Positions 27,721-36,846 are shown, counted from the stretch's first letter. The stretch: DNA of 64,000 nucleotides from a bacterium (GCA_022839105.1 JALHDH010000002.1:1-64000), one strand, 5' to 3'. Notes: a model not told the origin generated them from the letters alone. Numbers and translations are program-made.

Positions 27721-28881
27721 CTAAAGGGCCCGGCTTCGGGGCCTGGTTGCGGCAGGTCTTGTTTCGCGCGCCCTCCAGGCCTGACGGGGGATGCGCACGG
27801 AGAGGTCGCGCTCGAACTGGCGCCAGCGATCCCGGTCGGTCTCGGTGAGCAGGGTCACCGCCCGTCCGGCCCGGCCCATGCGGCCCGTCCGGCCCACGCG
27901 GTGGGTCAGGAGCTCGGCGGTCTCGGGCAACTCGTAGTTCACCACGACCTCGACGCCGTCCACGTCCAGGCCTCGGGCCGCCACGTTGGTGGCCACCAGG
28001 ATCGGAGCCTGCCCGCTGCGGAAGGAGGCCATCTCGCGATCGCGAGCGTTCTGGCTCATGTTCCCCTGCAGGATGGCCACCCGATAGCCCAGCCCGGAGA
28101 GTTGGCGGCCCAGCTTGCGGACCCCGTGCTTGGTGCGGCCGAAGACGATGGCGGGACCCTCCTGGTGATCGAGGATCTCGCGGAGGGCTTCCATCCGGCG
28201 GGTCGAGTCCACCTCCAGGGCCACGTGTTCGATCTTCGGGCGATCCTCGGGCCGGGTGTCCACGGCCACCTGGACGGGCTGGTAGAGGTGCTTGCTGGCC
28301 ACCGACTGGACCCAGGCCGGGAGGGTGGCGCTGAACATGGCGGTCTGGCGCTCCTTGGGAGCCGGAGTGCCGGCCAGGATGCGCCCGACATCGGGTGCAA
28401 AGCCCCGATCCAGCATCTCGTCGGCCTCATCCAGGACCATGTAGACCAGGCGATCCAGCTTCAAGGTCCCCTTCCGCATCAGGTCCAGGACCCGGCCGGG
28501 AGCTCCGACCACCACCTGGGCTCCTCGCCTCAGGGCTTGCTCTTGAGGGCCGGCTGAGACTCCACCCACGACCCGGACCACCCTCACGCCGTCCGCACGG
28601 CCCAGATGCTCGAGGACTTCGGCCACCTGGGCGGCCAGTTCGCGGGTGGGGACCAGGACCAGGGCCTGGACCCAGTGGTTCTCGGGTTCGATCATCTCCA
28701 GCAGGGGGATGCCGAAGGCCAGGGTCTTGCCGGAGCCGGTCCGAGCCTGACCGACCACGTCGCGACCTTCCAGCAGCGGCGGGATGGCGCGCTCCTGGAT
28801 CGGGGTCGGGGCGTGGATCCCCATCTCGCGCAGTGCGCGGCAGGTGCCCGGGAGCAGATCGAAGGGGGAAAAGGAACTCAA
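27721..28881 (-). CDS. DEAD-box ATP-dependent RNA helicase
   Basis: A 386-residue core DEAD-box protein with no accessory tail beyond a short basic C-terminus (RARETRPAATRPRSRAL). Motifs in order: Q motif (FDLLPGTCRALREMG, TPIQ), I (ARTGSGKT), Ia (PTRELA), Ib (GAPGRVLD), II (VLDEADEML), III (FSATLP), IV (IVFGRTKHG), V (ATNVAARGLDVDGV), VI (HRVGRTGRMGRAG). The start is TTG 28881 with GGAGG ten bases upstream. Such minimal helicases act in ribosome assembly or RNA turnover; the specific substrate is not predictable. Confidence 0.94.
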   Translation of the reverse strand: MSSFSPFDLLPGTCRALREMGIHAPTPIQERAIPPLLEGRDVVGQARTGSGKTLAFGIPLLEMIEPENHWVQALVLVPTRELAAQVAEVLEHLGRADGVRVVRVVGGVSAGPQEQALRRGAQVVVGAPGRVLDLMRKGTLKLDRLVYMVLDEADEMLDRGFAPDVGRILAGTPAPKERQTAMFSATLPAWVQSVASKHLYQPVQVAVDTRPEDRPKIEHVALEVDSTRRMEALREILDHQEGPAIVFGRTKHGVRKLGRQLSGLGYRVAILQGNMSQNARDREMASFRSGQAPILVATNVAARGLDVDGVEVVVNYELPETAELLTHRVGRTGRMGRAGRAVTLLTETDRDRWRQFERDLSVRIPRQAWRARETRPAATRPRSRAL

Positions 28882-28984
28882 GGTGTTGATGCCTCCGCGA
28901 TCCGGGAGGTCGCCAGGGGAAGCGGGCCGGGACTGAAGGTCTCCGCGTGGGCGGGGGCCCGGAAGTCTCTCTCCGAAGGAATCC

Positions 28985-29003
28985 GGCGCCCCGAGGGGGC
29001 GCC
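28985..29003 (-). terminator. Hairpin between histidine kinase gene and helicase gene
   Basis: GGCGCCCC and GGGGCGCC form a perfect 8-bp stem with a GAG loop, in the 225-bp gap after the histidine kinase stop and before the helicase start. There is no T-run. It may end the kinase transcript or act in the helicase 5' leader. The rest of the gap shows no gene. Confidence 0.35.
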
Positions 29004-29106
29004 TGGCGAGGTCAGGATCGAACGTCTGTTGGAATGACTCAGTCTAGCACAGGCGTCAAGCCGGCCTTTGAGACCTGTCTTGAGGGGCCGGAGCCAGGGA
29101 TGGGGC

Positions 29107-30627
29107 TCAGGAATCGGAGGGACGGCCCAGCGCGAAGTCGACCAGGCTCAGCAGCCCGTTGACGTCGAAGGGCTTGGAGAGGAAGGCCACGGCCCCGTGT
29201 TCGAGCATGTTGGCGCTGCGCTCGTCTGCCCCGTAGCCGCTCATCACGACCACCCGCAGGTCGGGGTTCAGCTCGCGCATCTTCTCGAAGGCCTCCTGTC
29301 CCCCCATCACGGGCATGGTCAGATCCAGGAAGACCATCTTGATTTCCCGGCCGTGGGTCTTGAGCAGTTCGACCGCCTCCAGGCCGTTGCGGGCCGTCAG
29401 GGCCCGATAGCCGCGTCGGCGCAGGGCGGCCCCGGCGAAGAGGCGGATGGCCTCCTCGTCGTCCGCGAAGAGGACCAGCTCGTTGGCCGACCGATCCAAC
29501 AGGGAGGTCTCCGGGGGCTGGGCGCCGGGTGGCTCGTGAGCCGGGAGGGCGGGCTCGCGGGGGGCGGCGGGAGTGAAGGGCAGGAGCACCATGAACCGGG
29601 TTCCTAGGCCCTCTTCGCTGACGAAGCTGACCAGGCCCCCGTGGCTGCGGATGATCCCGTAGGTGGTGGCCAGGCCCAGTCCGCTCCGGGAGTCCTCGCG
29701 GGTGGTGAAGAAGGGGCGGAAGATGCGGGCCTGGATCTCCTTGGGGATGCCTCGGCCGGTGTCCCCCACCTCGAAGAGGAGGTAGCGGCCCGGGGCCGCT
29801 CCGGGGAAGTGCTGGCGGTGGTCTTCGTTCATCTCCACCAGGGAGCTGCGGAACACGATCACCCCCGGGTTGTCGGCCAGGGCATCGCGGGCGTTCAGGG
29901 CCAGGTTCACGAAGGCCTGTCGCAACTGCTCAGGGTCGGACTCGATCTGGCAAGGGTCGGCCTGAAGATCGACTCCGATCTCGATGTTCCGGGGGAAGGT
30001 CTGGCGGACCAGCTCGACGACGCCCTGGAAGACCTCGGAGGGGTCGCAGGATTCCTCCCGGCGCACGTGGCGCCTTCCAAAGGTGAGAAGCTGACCGGCC
30101 AGGTTCAGGCCTCGCCGGGCTGCGCTCTGCACCTGGCCGAGCAGGACCCGCGACGGGGTATCCTTGGCGTCCAGGACCAGCAGATCGGTCAACCCCAGGA
30201 TCGCAGTGCCCACGTTGTTGAATTCATGTGCCAGTTCCCCGGAGAGCTCCGAGAGGGCCTCGACCCTTTGGGCCCGGTTGGTGTGTTCTTCGCGCTGCCT
30301 GCGTCGGGCCACGTCCTGCAAAACGGCATAGACGGGCCCCTCGGGCTGGACGGGATCCCCGTGGACCAGGACCTCCAGGAGCACTCCGTCGGGCATGGAC
30401 ACCAGGCTGCTCCAGGAATCGGCGCCCTCGCGCACGGTCCGGGCTGCCAGGGTCAGGGCCTCGGCCAGGATGGCGAGCTCGCCGTCCTGGGGGAGAGGGC
30501 GGCCGGCCCCTTCCTTCAACTCAAGAATGCGGGCAGCCTCTCGGTCGGGAAGGAATTGCCCGTCGGCCTCGATCCGGATCGTGCCGAAGGGGATCTCCGA
30601 GCCGGTGAAGGGAGTCGAGTTGCTCAT
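29107..30627 (-). CDS. Hybrid sensor histidine kinase with C-terminal receiver domain
   Basis: A 506-residue soluble signalling protein. A PAS-like input region (residues 10-120) is followed by a HisKA domain with phospho-acceptor His near 133 (LSGELAHEFNNVGTAIL). An HATPase domain follows, with N box VNLALNARDAL, G1 VGDTGRGIP and G2 SGLGLATTYGI. A receiver domain closes the protein (residues 385-506), with its phospho-acceptor in FLDLTMPVMGG and KPFDV at the end. There are no transmembrane segments. No dedicated response regulator or output gene is adjacent, so its pathway is unknown. It is divergent from the carbamoyltransferase operon. Confidence 0.92.
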   Translation of the reverse strand: MSNSTPFTGSEIPFGTIRIEADGQFLPDREAARILELKEGAGRPLPQDGELAILAEALTLAARTVREGADSWSSLVSMPDGVLLEVLVHGDPVQPEGPVYAVLQDVARRRQREEHTNRAQRVEALSELSGELAHEFNNVGTAILGLTDLLVLDAKDTPSRVLLGQVQSAARRGLNLAGQLLTFGRRHVRREESCDPSEVFQGVVELVRQTFPRNIEIGVDLQADPCQIESDPEQLRQAFVNLALNARDALADNPGVIVFRSSLVEMNEDHRQHFPGAAPGRYLLFEVGDTGRGIPKEIQARIFRPFFTTREDSRSGLGLATTYGIIRSHGGLVSFVSEEGLGTRFMVLLPFTPAAPREPALPAHEPPGAQPPETSLLDRSANELVLFADDEEAIRLFAGAALRRRGYRALTARNGLEAVELLKTHGREIKMVFLDLTMPVMGGQEAFEKMRELNPDLRVVVMSGYGADERSANMLEHGAVAFLSKPFDVNGLLSLVDFALGRPSDS

Positions 30628-30793
30628 GGTGGGGAGGCTTTCGGCGAAGCAGGGAAGCTGCCCTTTCCATCAGGCGAATCTGATCCGGCCTTTCCCCGCC
30701 TCGTCTCCTCCGAAAGGCCAGGAAACTCCGTTTCTTGGAAAACCGAGGCCCGTCGGGTAGGGCTTCGAGTCGATCTTGCGAATAGGCGGACCC

Positions 30794-31006
30794 ATGAATC
30801 CTCAGAGCCATTGGGAGCGTTGGAAGGCGCTGGCGGCCCGGGCTGCCACCTTTCAGGCCAGGGTCCTGCTGGTGGCCTTCTATTGGGTGGTGGTGACTCC
30901 CTTCGCCCTGCTCTTGCAGGCCTTTGCGGACCCCCTGGAGCTTCGGAACCCCGAGGGCGGACGCTGGTCCCGACCCGCGGCCGGCGACCCCCGGCGGCAG
31001 CACTGA
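30794..31006 (+). CDS. Small membrane protein resembling the C-terminal half of SxtJ
   Basis: A 70-residue protein with one hydrophobic helix (ARVLLVAFYWVVVTPFALLL) followed by an ADPLELR segment. This resembles the C-terminal half of SxtJ-family membrane proteins, which commonly accompany NodU/CmcH-type carbamoyltransferases; here the N-terminal half is absent. ATG 30794 has GGCGG upstream. The stop overlaps the carbamoyltransferase start as TGATG, so they are translationally coupled. It may position the enzyme at the membrane; the function is unproven. Confidence 0.65.
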   Translation: MNPQSHWERWKALAARAATFQARVLLVAFYWVVVTPFALLLQAFADPLELRNPEGGRWSRPAAGDPRRQH

Positions 31007-34000
31007 TGAGGGTCCTGGGGATTTCCTGCTTCTATCACGACGCTGCGGCGGCTTTGCTGGTGGATGGGCACCTCGTCGCCGCGGCCGAGGAGGAGCGCTT
31101 CTCGCGGGTCAAGCACGACTGGGAGTTCCCTTCCCACGCGGTCCGGTTCTGCCTGGACCGGGCCGGGATCACCGGGGCCGACCTGGACCTGGTCGTCTTC
31201 TACGAGAAGCCCTTCTGGAAGTTCGACCGGATCCTGATGTCCACCCTGGCCACCTGGCCCCGTTCGATGGTGGCCTTTCGGGAGGCCATGTTGGTCTGGC
31301 TCCTGGATAAGTTGTGGGCCCGGGATCTGCTCCAGGAGCGGATCGGCTGCCAGCGGGATCGGATCGTCTTCTGTCCCCACCACATGTCCCACGCCGCCAG
31401 CGCCTTCTATCCTTCGGGGCTTGAGAAGTCCGCGATCCTGACCGTGGACGGGGTGGGCGAGTGGGCCACCGGAACCCGGGGGACCGCCTGGGACCAGGAG
31501 ATCCTCCTGGACGAGGAGATGCGCTACCCCCACTCATTGGGGTTGTTGTACAGCGCCTTCACGGCCTTCCTGGGCTTCCAGGTCAACGAGGGCGAATACA
31601 AGGTCATGGGCATGGCGCCCTACGGGCAGCCCCGCTTCGCGGATCTGATCCTGGACAAGATGGTCCATCTGCGTCCGGACGGCTCCTTCCGCCTGGACAT
31701 GGACTGCTTCGCCTACCACCACTCGGCCTTCCATTCCTTCAGCGAGCGCTTCGTCGAGTTGCTGGGGCCGGCTCGGACCCGGGAAGAGGCGAACCTCCTG
31801 GACCCCCACTATGCCGACGTGGCGGCCAGCATCCAGAAGGTTGCCGAGGAGATCCTGGTCCGACAGGCTTCCTGGCTGCACCGACGGACAGGGCACGAGG
31901 CCCTGTGCATGGCCGGAGGAGTCGCCCTGAACTCGGTGGCCAACTCCCGGATCCTGCGCGAGTCGGGCTTCAAGAAGCTGTACATCCAACCCGCCGCCGG
32001 CGACGGGGGAGGTGCCCTGGGAGCCGCCCTCTGGGGCTACCATCAGGTCCTGGGCGGGCGCGAACGTTTCCGGATGGATCACTGCTATTGGGGACAGGAA
32101 CATTCCGACCAGGCCATCGCCGATTTCCTGCGCTCGGAAGGCCACGCCTACCAGGAATTCTCCGACCTGGAAGCGGTCCATTCGGAGGTGGCCGAACGCC
32201 TGGCCTGTGGACAGGTGGTGGGCTGGATGCAGGGGCGCTTCGAGTGGGGCCCTCGGGCCCTGGGCGCGCGCAGCATCCTGGCCGACCCCCGGGCGGCCCA
32301 CATGAAGGACGTCGTCAACGCCCGGATCAAGTTCCGGGAGCCCTTCCGCCCCTTCGCACCCTCCGTTCTGGCCGAGCGGGTGGAGGATTACTTCGATCTT
32401 CCCGACGCGCCGGGGGTGGACCCGGCCCGCTTCATGCTGATGGTGGTCCCGGTCCGGCCCGATCGCCGGGACGAGATCCCCGCCGTGACCCACGTGGACG
32501 GCACCGCCCGCATCCAGGCCGTGCACCGGGAACAGAGTCCCGAATACCACGGGGTGATCTCGAGTTTCTGCCAGCTCACCGGGGTTCCGGTGGTCCTGAA
32601 CACTTCGTTCAACCTGCGCGGCGAGCCCATCGTCAATACTCCTGCCGAGGCCTACTCGACCTTTGCCCGCTCGGACATGGATGCCCTGGTCATGGGCCGC
32701 TTCCTGGTCAGCCGCCGGGCGGCGGGTGAGGGGCGGCTGGTCCCAGGAGCGGAGCTGGAGAAGTGGGCCCACGCCCCCCAGAGGGTCTCTGGGACCGAGA
32801 ACCGTCCAGAGTCCCGTCCGGCTCTTGCCGAGTCCGGTCACGGTCTTTTCGGAGTGCGCCCGGAAGAGTCGCCAGCCTCCGGCCCGAACGGCGTCTCACC
32901 GGCTTCGCTCCTGGGGAAGGTGGCGCTGGTCCTGCTGGCCAGCCTGGTCCTCCTGGAGATCCTGGTCCGCTTCCTGGTGCCCAATCCCAACATGCAGCTT
33001 CGCGGCATGTACCTCGAGGACGAGGAGGGAATCCGGCTTCGGCCGGGCTGGCAGGGCAGGATCCACAACGCGGAGTTCGACACCCGGGTCGAGATCGGTC
33101 CGGACGGCCGGCGGGATCTCCCCGAGCCCCCGCCGGACCCGACGGCGACGGTCCTGGCCCTGGGGGATTCCTTCACCTTCGGCTGCTGGTCGGACTCCGA
33201 CTCGACCTGGCTTGCCCGCCTGCAGCGAGCCGGCGGGGTCCGGGTCCTCAACGCCGGGGTTCCCAACGCGGGAACCGACGCCGAGGCGGCCTGGCTGCGC
33301 GGCCCGGGGGCCGGGATCCCGGCGGATCTGCTCCTGGTGGCCTTCTATACGGGCAACGACTTCCACGACAACCTGGTGGGACGGGACGCCTTCACCCTGG
33401 ATTCCGGCTTCCTGGTGCTCAAGCCCGCCGCCGAGGCCCGTTGGAGCGGGTACGATTGTCTGGGGCGGACCCCTCCGCCCCGGACCGACCTGCCTCCAGA
33501 TGCCCGCCGCCCCTGGTATCGCGGGGCTTTGATGCGCAGTCACCTGTATCAGTATGTGCGTTCGCGGGTGTATGGGGGCACGCGTTCGGCCCTGCGCCCC
33601 TCCTTGCCCCAGGCCTGGTTCCTGCGCCGCTACACCCCCGAGATGGAGCAGGCCCTGTTCAAGACCAACCAGCACCTCGACGACCTGCTGGCCCAGGCCA
33701 GATCGCGGGGGATTCCAATGGCCCTGGTTGTCATCCCCTCCTCCCAGGAGGTCTACGACGAGGAATGGCAGGCCTGGCTGGCGGCCTGGGAGCTGGAGGA
33801 TGGGCTCTTCGATCGCTCCAGGCCGCGCCGCTTCCTGCTGGACTGGGCCCGCCAGAGGAATGTGCCGGCCCTGGACCTGCTTCCATCGCTTCGGGGGCGG
33901 GAGCGTCTGTACTATCGGGCGGACATGCACTGGAATGACCTGGGCCACTTCCAGGCGGGTGAGAAGGTCGCGGAGTTCCTGCGCGAGCAGGGTCTTTCCG

Positions 34001-34017
34001 GAGAGGTGGGACGATGA
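31006..34017 (+). CDS. Carbamoyltransferase fused through a TM helix to an SGNH hydrolase
   Basis: A 1003-residue single reading frame. Residues 1 to about 575 are a NodU/CmcH/TobZ-type O-carbamoyltransferase: GISCFYHDAAAALLVDG, PHHMSHAASAFYPSG (metal ligands), LTVDGVGEWATG, AGGVALNSVANS and the C-terminal FEWGPRALGARSILADPRA. A variable linker leads to a TM helix at about 633-658 (LLGKVALVLLASLVLLEILV). Residues 680-1003 form an SGNH hydrolase, with LALGDSFTFGCW near 720 and RADMHWNDLGH near 970 supplying the Ser, Asp and His. With the N-terminus inside, the hydrolase would face outside. It is flanked by an SxtJ-like gene (TGATG overlap) and DUF5989 (ATGA overlap). A surface-glycan carbamoylation role is inferred. 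Confidence 0.87.
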   Translation: MRVLGISCFYHDAAAALLVDGHLVAAAEEERFSRVKHDWEFPSHAVRFCLDRAGITGADLDLVVFYEKPFWKFDRILMSTLATWPRSMVAFREAMLVWLLDKLWARDLLQERIGCQRDRIVFCPHHMSHAASAFYPSGLEKSAILTVDGVGEWATGTRGTAWDQEILLDEEMRYPHSLGLLYSAFTAFLGFQVNEGEYKVMGMAPYGQPRFADLILDKMVHLRPDGSFRLDMDCFAYHHSAFHSFSERFVELLGPARTREEANLLDPHYADVAASIQKVAEEILVRQASWLHRRTGHEALCMAGGVALNSVANSRILRESGFKKLYIQPAAGDGGGALGAALWGYHQVLGGRERFRMDHCYWGQEHSDQAIADFLRSEGHAYQEFSDLEAVHSEVAERLACGQVVGWMQGRFEWGPRALGARSILADPRAAHMKDVVNARIKFREPFRPFAPSVLAERVEDYFDLPDAPGVDPARFMLMVVPVRPDRRDEIPAVTHVDGTARIQAVHREQSPEYHGVISSFCQLTGVPVVLNTSFNLRGEPIVNTPAEAYSTFARSDMDALVMGRFLVSRRAAGEGRLVPGAELEKWAHAPQRVSGTENRPESRPALAESGHGLFGVRPEESPASGPNGVSPASLLGKVALVLLASLVLLEILVRFLVPNPNMQLRGMYLEDEEGIRLRPGWQGRIHNAEFDTRVEIGPDGRRDLPEPPPDPTATVLALGDSFTFGCWSDSDSTWLARLQRAGGVRVLNAGVPNAGTDAEAAWLRGPGAGIPADLLLVAFYTGNDFHDNLVGRDAFTLDSGFLVLKPAAEARWSGYDCLGRTPPPRTDLPPDARRPWYRGALMRSHLYQYVRSRVYGGTRSALRPSLPQAWFLRRYTPEMEQALFKTNQHLDDLLAQARSRGIPMALVVIPSSQEVYDEEWQAWLAAWELEDGLFDRSRPRRFLLDWARQRNVPALDLLPSLRGRERLYYRADMHWNDLGHFQAGEKVAEFLREQGLSGEVGR

Positions 34018-34193
34018 GGGAAGCCTTCCGCAAACTGGGTCGGCGAGTCGAGACGGCCCGGGACTTCCTGGGCTGGATGGCCCGCACCCGCCCCTGGCTG
34101 ATGCCGGTCCTGCTGGGGCTGATGCTCCTGGCCGGGTTGGTCTCGTTGGCCCAGGCCACCCACGTGGCCCCGTTCATCTACACGCTCTTCTGA
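34014..34193 (+). CDS. DUF5989 family small membrane protein
   Basis: A 59-residue protein beginning MREAFRKLGRRVETARDFLG with one TM helix (LMPVLLGLMLLAGLVSLAQA) and the family-typical ending THVAPFIYTLF. DUF5989 proteins are recurrent small neighbours of carbamoyltransferase and SGNH/SxtJ genes. ATG 34014 overlaps the stop of the fusion gene (ATGA) and has GGAGAGG upstream. It completes a three-gene unit of small membrane protein, large fusion and small membrane protein. Its molecular role is unknown. Confidence 0.78.
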   Translation: MREAFRKLGRRVETARDFLGWMARTRPWLMPVLLGLMLLAGLVSLAQATHVAPFIYTLF

Positions 34194-34260
34194 GTCCCCG
34201 GCGAAGGAGCCGGACTCCGGATCAGGCCTCCCATCCCCTGCATCCGCCAGGAAAAGGGTG

Positions 34261-34298
34261 ACGCCGCGAACCCGGTGGATTCCACCGGATCGCGGCGT
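34261..34298. terminator. Two-tier perfect inverted repeat between convergent operons
   Basis: The outer arms ACGCCGCGA (34261-34269) and TCGCGGCGT (34290-34298) form 9 perfect base pairs. The inner arms CCGGTGG (34272-34278) and CCACCGG (34282-34288) form 7 more around an ATT loop. It sits 68 bases after the DUF5989 stop and 23 bases before the end of the transporter gene. It probably terminates both transcripts. Confidence 0.65.
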
Positions 34299-34320
34299 CC
34301 TGCTTCGGGCTCGACCGGCC

Positions 34321-35868
34321 CTACTGGTCTTCGGATTCCTCGCGGACGGCCGCCTCGGCGCTGGAGGCCTCTTCGGCATCGTCATCCCGGCCCGCCTCCT
34401 TGACCTGGATCCAGGGGCGCAGCAGGAAGAGCCCGATCGGGGTGACCATCGCCATCAGCGCGATGATCAGCCACATCATCTCGGAGTTGCGCGGACCGGT
34501 CTCGGGGCAGTAGGTCACCAGCAGCCAGCCGGAAAGCGGGCCGACGAAGAACTTGGCCACGAAGTAGGGCAGCATGGACAAGGACATGTAGGAGGCCTCC
34601 TGCCCCTTGGGGGCAATGGCCGCCGGATACTCATACAGCCTCGGCGAGAAGAAGGCCTCACCCACCGAGAGCATGATCACCGAGAAGAAGATCGACACGA
34701 AGAGCGGGTTGACCGCGTCGGTCTGGACCCCCAGCCACTTGCGCGCGATCAGGTCGCCCAGGAAGCCGTCGGCCAGCCCCTGGAACCACTCCGGCGGCAT
34801 GGCCATGAAGAAGATCGACAGCGCTCCGATCAGGCTTCCGAAGATCACGACGCGGTAGGCGGAGATTTTCTGGGTCAAAGCTCCCACCAGCGGCACCAGG
34901 ATCACGATCAGGACCGGGTTGAGCACTCCGAAGAGCTGACCGATCGGGGCCCCTTCGCCCAGTTCGCGGATGCCGTACTTCGGGAAGGTGTAGTGGAAGT
35001 GGTAGAAGATCATCCGGACGAAGACGACCAGGGTCAGGAAGGCCAGGAAGCGATAGAAGGCCGGCTGATGCCACAGGCCCGTGAAGATGCGCTTCCATTC
35101 GCCCAGGGCATCCAGGGCGGACTTCAAGGCCGCCGTCATGACCGGATGCTCGGCGTACTTGGATTCCTGCTTGTGGATCCGGACCTTGCCGTCCTCGCCG
35201 ACCTCGATCCCCTCACGGATGCCGATCCAGACCAGGATCAGGTTGGGCACGGTGAAGAGGAATCCCAGCAGGATCAGGGTCTGGTAGGTCGTCAGGGTGA
35301 AATCGGACCCGGGAAGGGTCAGGTGGCCGTACTCACCCAGGCCGGTTCGCACCTTGTCGAAGAGGAATCCCGAGATCGCGAATCCCACGTTCATCATGGC
35401 GTAGAACATCGAGAAGGCCATGGAGCGCTGGGCCGTGGTGGCGAACTTCTTGATGGCGGCCACCATGACCGGGATCATCAGGGCCTCCCCCAGGGCCAGC
35501 GGGAGCAGGCCGGCCGGGACCACGAACCAGGGGGCGGTGACGAAGCTCATCACCAGCCGGGCCACCAGGCAGATGCCAAAGCCGATCAACAAGGAGAGGC
35601 GGATCCCGATCGCATCCACCAGCGAGCCGACCATGACCGTGAACAGGGTCATCAGGGCGGACCAGACGGCCACCATGACGCCGGCGGGGACGTCGCCGTA
35701 GCCCAGGTCCTTGGAGAGCCACAGGACCAGGGTCGAGTTGACCAGGCCATAGGCCACGATGGACAGGATCTTGGTGCCGAAGATGATCCACAGCTCGCGC
35801 AGCGCGCCCTTCAAGACCATGAACCTGCCCAGGAAGCTGGTGCCTTTCGGGGTCTGGACCTTTTCCAT
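34321..35868 (-). CDS. Major facilitator superfamily transporter (POT/peptide-transporter-like)
   Basis: A 515-residue integral membrane protein with about 12 hydrophobic helices. A cytoplasmic loop (EVGEDGKVRIHKQESKYAE) lies in the middle and an acidic tail (AEEASSAEAAVREESEDQ) at the end. GSLVDAIGIRLSLLIGFG resembles the loop 2-3 signature of MFS carriers, and the overall size and extended central region resemble proton-dependent oligopeptide transporters, but diagnostic PTR2 motifs are not clear. ATG 35868 follows GAGG at eight bases. It is monocistronic and divergent from plsC. The substrate is unknown. Confidence 0.72.
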   Translation of the reverse strand: MEKVQTPKGTSFLGRFMVLKGALRELWIIFGTKILSIVAYGLVNSTLVLWLSKDLGYGDVPAGVMVAVWSALMTLFTVMVGSLVDAIGIRLSLLIGFGICLVARLVMSFVTAPWFVVPAGLLPLALGEALMIPVMVAAIKKFATTAQRSMAFSMFYAMMNVGFAISGFLFDKVRTGLGEYGHLTLPGSDFTLTTYQTLILLGFLFTVPNLILVWIGIREGIEVGEDGKVRIHKQESKYAEHPVMTAALKSALDALGEWKRIFTGLWHQPAFYRFLAFLTLVVFVRMIFYHFHYTFPKYGIRELGEGAPIGQLFGVLNPVLIVILVPLVGALTQKISAYRVVIFGSLIGALSIFFMAMPPEWFQGLADGFLGDLIARKWLGVQTDAVNPLFVSIFFSVIMLSVGEAFFSPRLYEYPAAIAPKGQEASYMSLSMLPYFVAKFFVGPLSGWLLVTYCPETGPRNSEMMWLIIALMAMVTPIGLFLLRPWIQVKEAGRDDDAEEASSAEAAVREESEDQ

Positions 35869-36058
35869 GCGAAGACCTCGGAGGAAGGGATTCACCGGGG
35901 AACGGGCGGGCCACCAGGCGCATTCGCTGGGACGCTGGCCCCGGCGGGGGGGAGGCCCCTTTCTGGGTCAGTCCCAGAATTCCCGCTGCCGGGGAGGAAC
36001 TTCGAGGAATCGCCCGGAACGGGGCTTGAGGATTGCCAGGAAGAGGGAGGGAAAACCC

Positions 36059-36817
36059 GTGCGACCCGTGGATCTTCTCGCCACCGTCGGGGCTTGGGGC
36101 TGGTTTGGATTGACCCTGGTGGTCTTCGACCCCGTGCTGCGCCTGGCCCGAATCCTGGGCGAGGAGCCCATGGATCGGGCCGTCGGGTTGATGTGCCGGG
36201 CCCTGGGATGCAGCATCCGGGCCGGCCTGGGGCGTCTGGAGATCGAGGGGCTCGAGAATATTCCCGCCCAGGGCCGCTACATCGTGGTCTGCAATCATCA
36301 ATCCCTGGTCGAGAGCTTCCTGCCCTTCTGGCTCCTGCAGCACCTGCGTCCCCGCTACATCGCCAAGAGGGCGTTGGGGCGCTGGATCCCTGCCATCAGC
36401 TTCAATCTGCGTCGGGGAGGGCATTGCCTGATTGACCGCGAGGACCGCGAGCGGGCCCTGGAGGCCATCGCCGAACTGGGGCGGCGCGTGGATTCCGGCG
36501 AGGTCTCGGCCTTCATCTTCCCGGAGGGCACCCGCAGCGCGGACGGCCGGATGAACCCCTTCAAGCCGGCGGGCCTGGCCACGCTCCTGCGCACGGCCCC
36601 TCAGGCCGCGATCCTGCCCATGGTCGTGCACGGAGGCAACCGGGTCTTCCCCCGCGGGCTTCCTCGGGTTCAGGCCGGCTCGACGGTCCGGGTTCAGGTC
36701 CTGCCGCTGCTGGCGCGAGAGGGGCGGGATGTCGAGGCCACCATCGAGCGGATCCGGGAGGTCCTGGCCGGACGGTTCGCGGAACTCGAGGAGCGCTTCG
36801 GGTCGCCCCGGGGCTGA
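36059..36817 (+). CDS. plsC: 1-acyl-sn-glycerol-3-phosphate acyltransferase (PlsC family)
   Basis: Acylates lysophosphatidic acid to phosphatidic acid at the membrane. The 252-residue protein has a hydrophobic N-terminus and an NHQSLVES motif at 79-86. The catalytic HX4D is therefore His80-X4-Glu85, with Glu in place of Asp, a variant that does occur in the family. The substrate motif FPEGTRSADG is near residue 155 and LPMVVHGGNRVFPRG follows. GTG 36059 has a perfect GGGAGG eight bases upstream. Specificity (lysophosphatidate versus another lysolipid) is inferred. Confidence 0.85.
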   Translation: MRPVDLLATVGAWGWFGLTLVVFDPVLRLARILGEEPMDRAVGLMCRALGCSIRAGLGRLEIEGLENIPAQGRYIVVCNHQSLVESFLPFWLLQHLRPRYIAKRALGRWIPAISFNLRRGGHCLIDREDRERALEAIAELGRRVDSGEVSAFIFPEGTRSADGRMNPFKPAGLATLLRTAPQAAILPMVVHGGNRVFPRGLPRVQAGSTVRVQVLPLLAREGRDVEATIERIREVLAGRFAELEERFGSPRG

Positions 36818-36846
36818 GGCGGCCCGAAGCGACTGGCGGACACTTC

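Noticed and set aside
29040..29070. Promoter for the DEAD-box helicase (TTGACG and TAGACT on the minus strand)
   Set aside because: The two hexamers are only 7 bases apart, so they cannot form a sigma-70 promoter together.
29641..31005. In-frame upstream extension of the carbamoyltransferase-SGNH frame
   Set aside because: It is antisense to the histidine kinase, has no homology, and the ATG at 31006 coincides exactly with the family N-terminus and with the stop of the upstream small gene.
30794..34193. Saxitoxin-like toxin biosynthesis cluster
   Set aside because: SxtJ-like proteins and carbamoyltransferases are common in unrelated glycan loci; no polyketide, amidinotransferase or other toxin genes are present.
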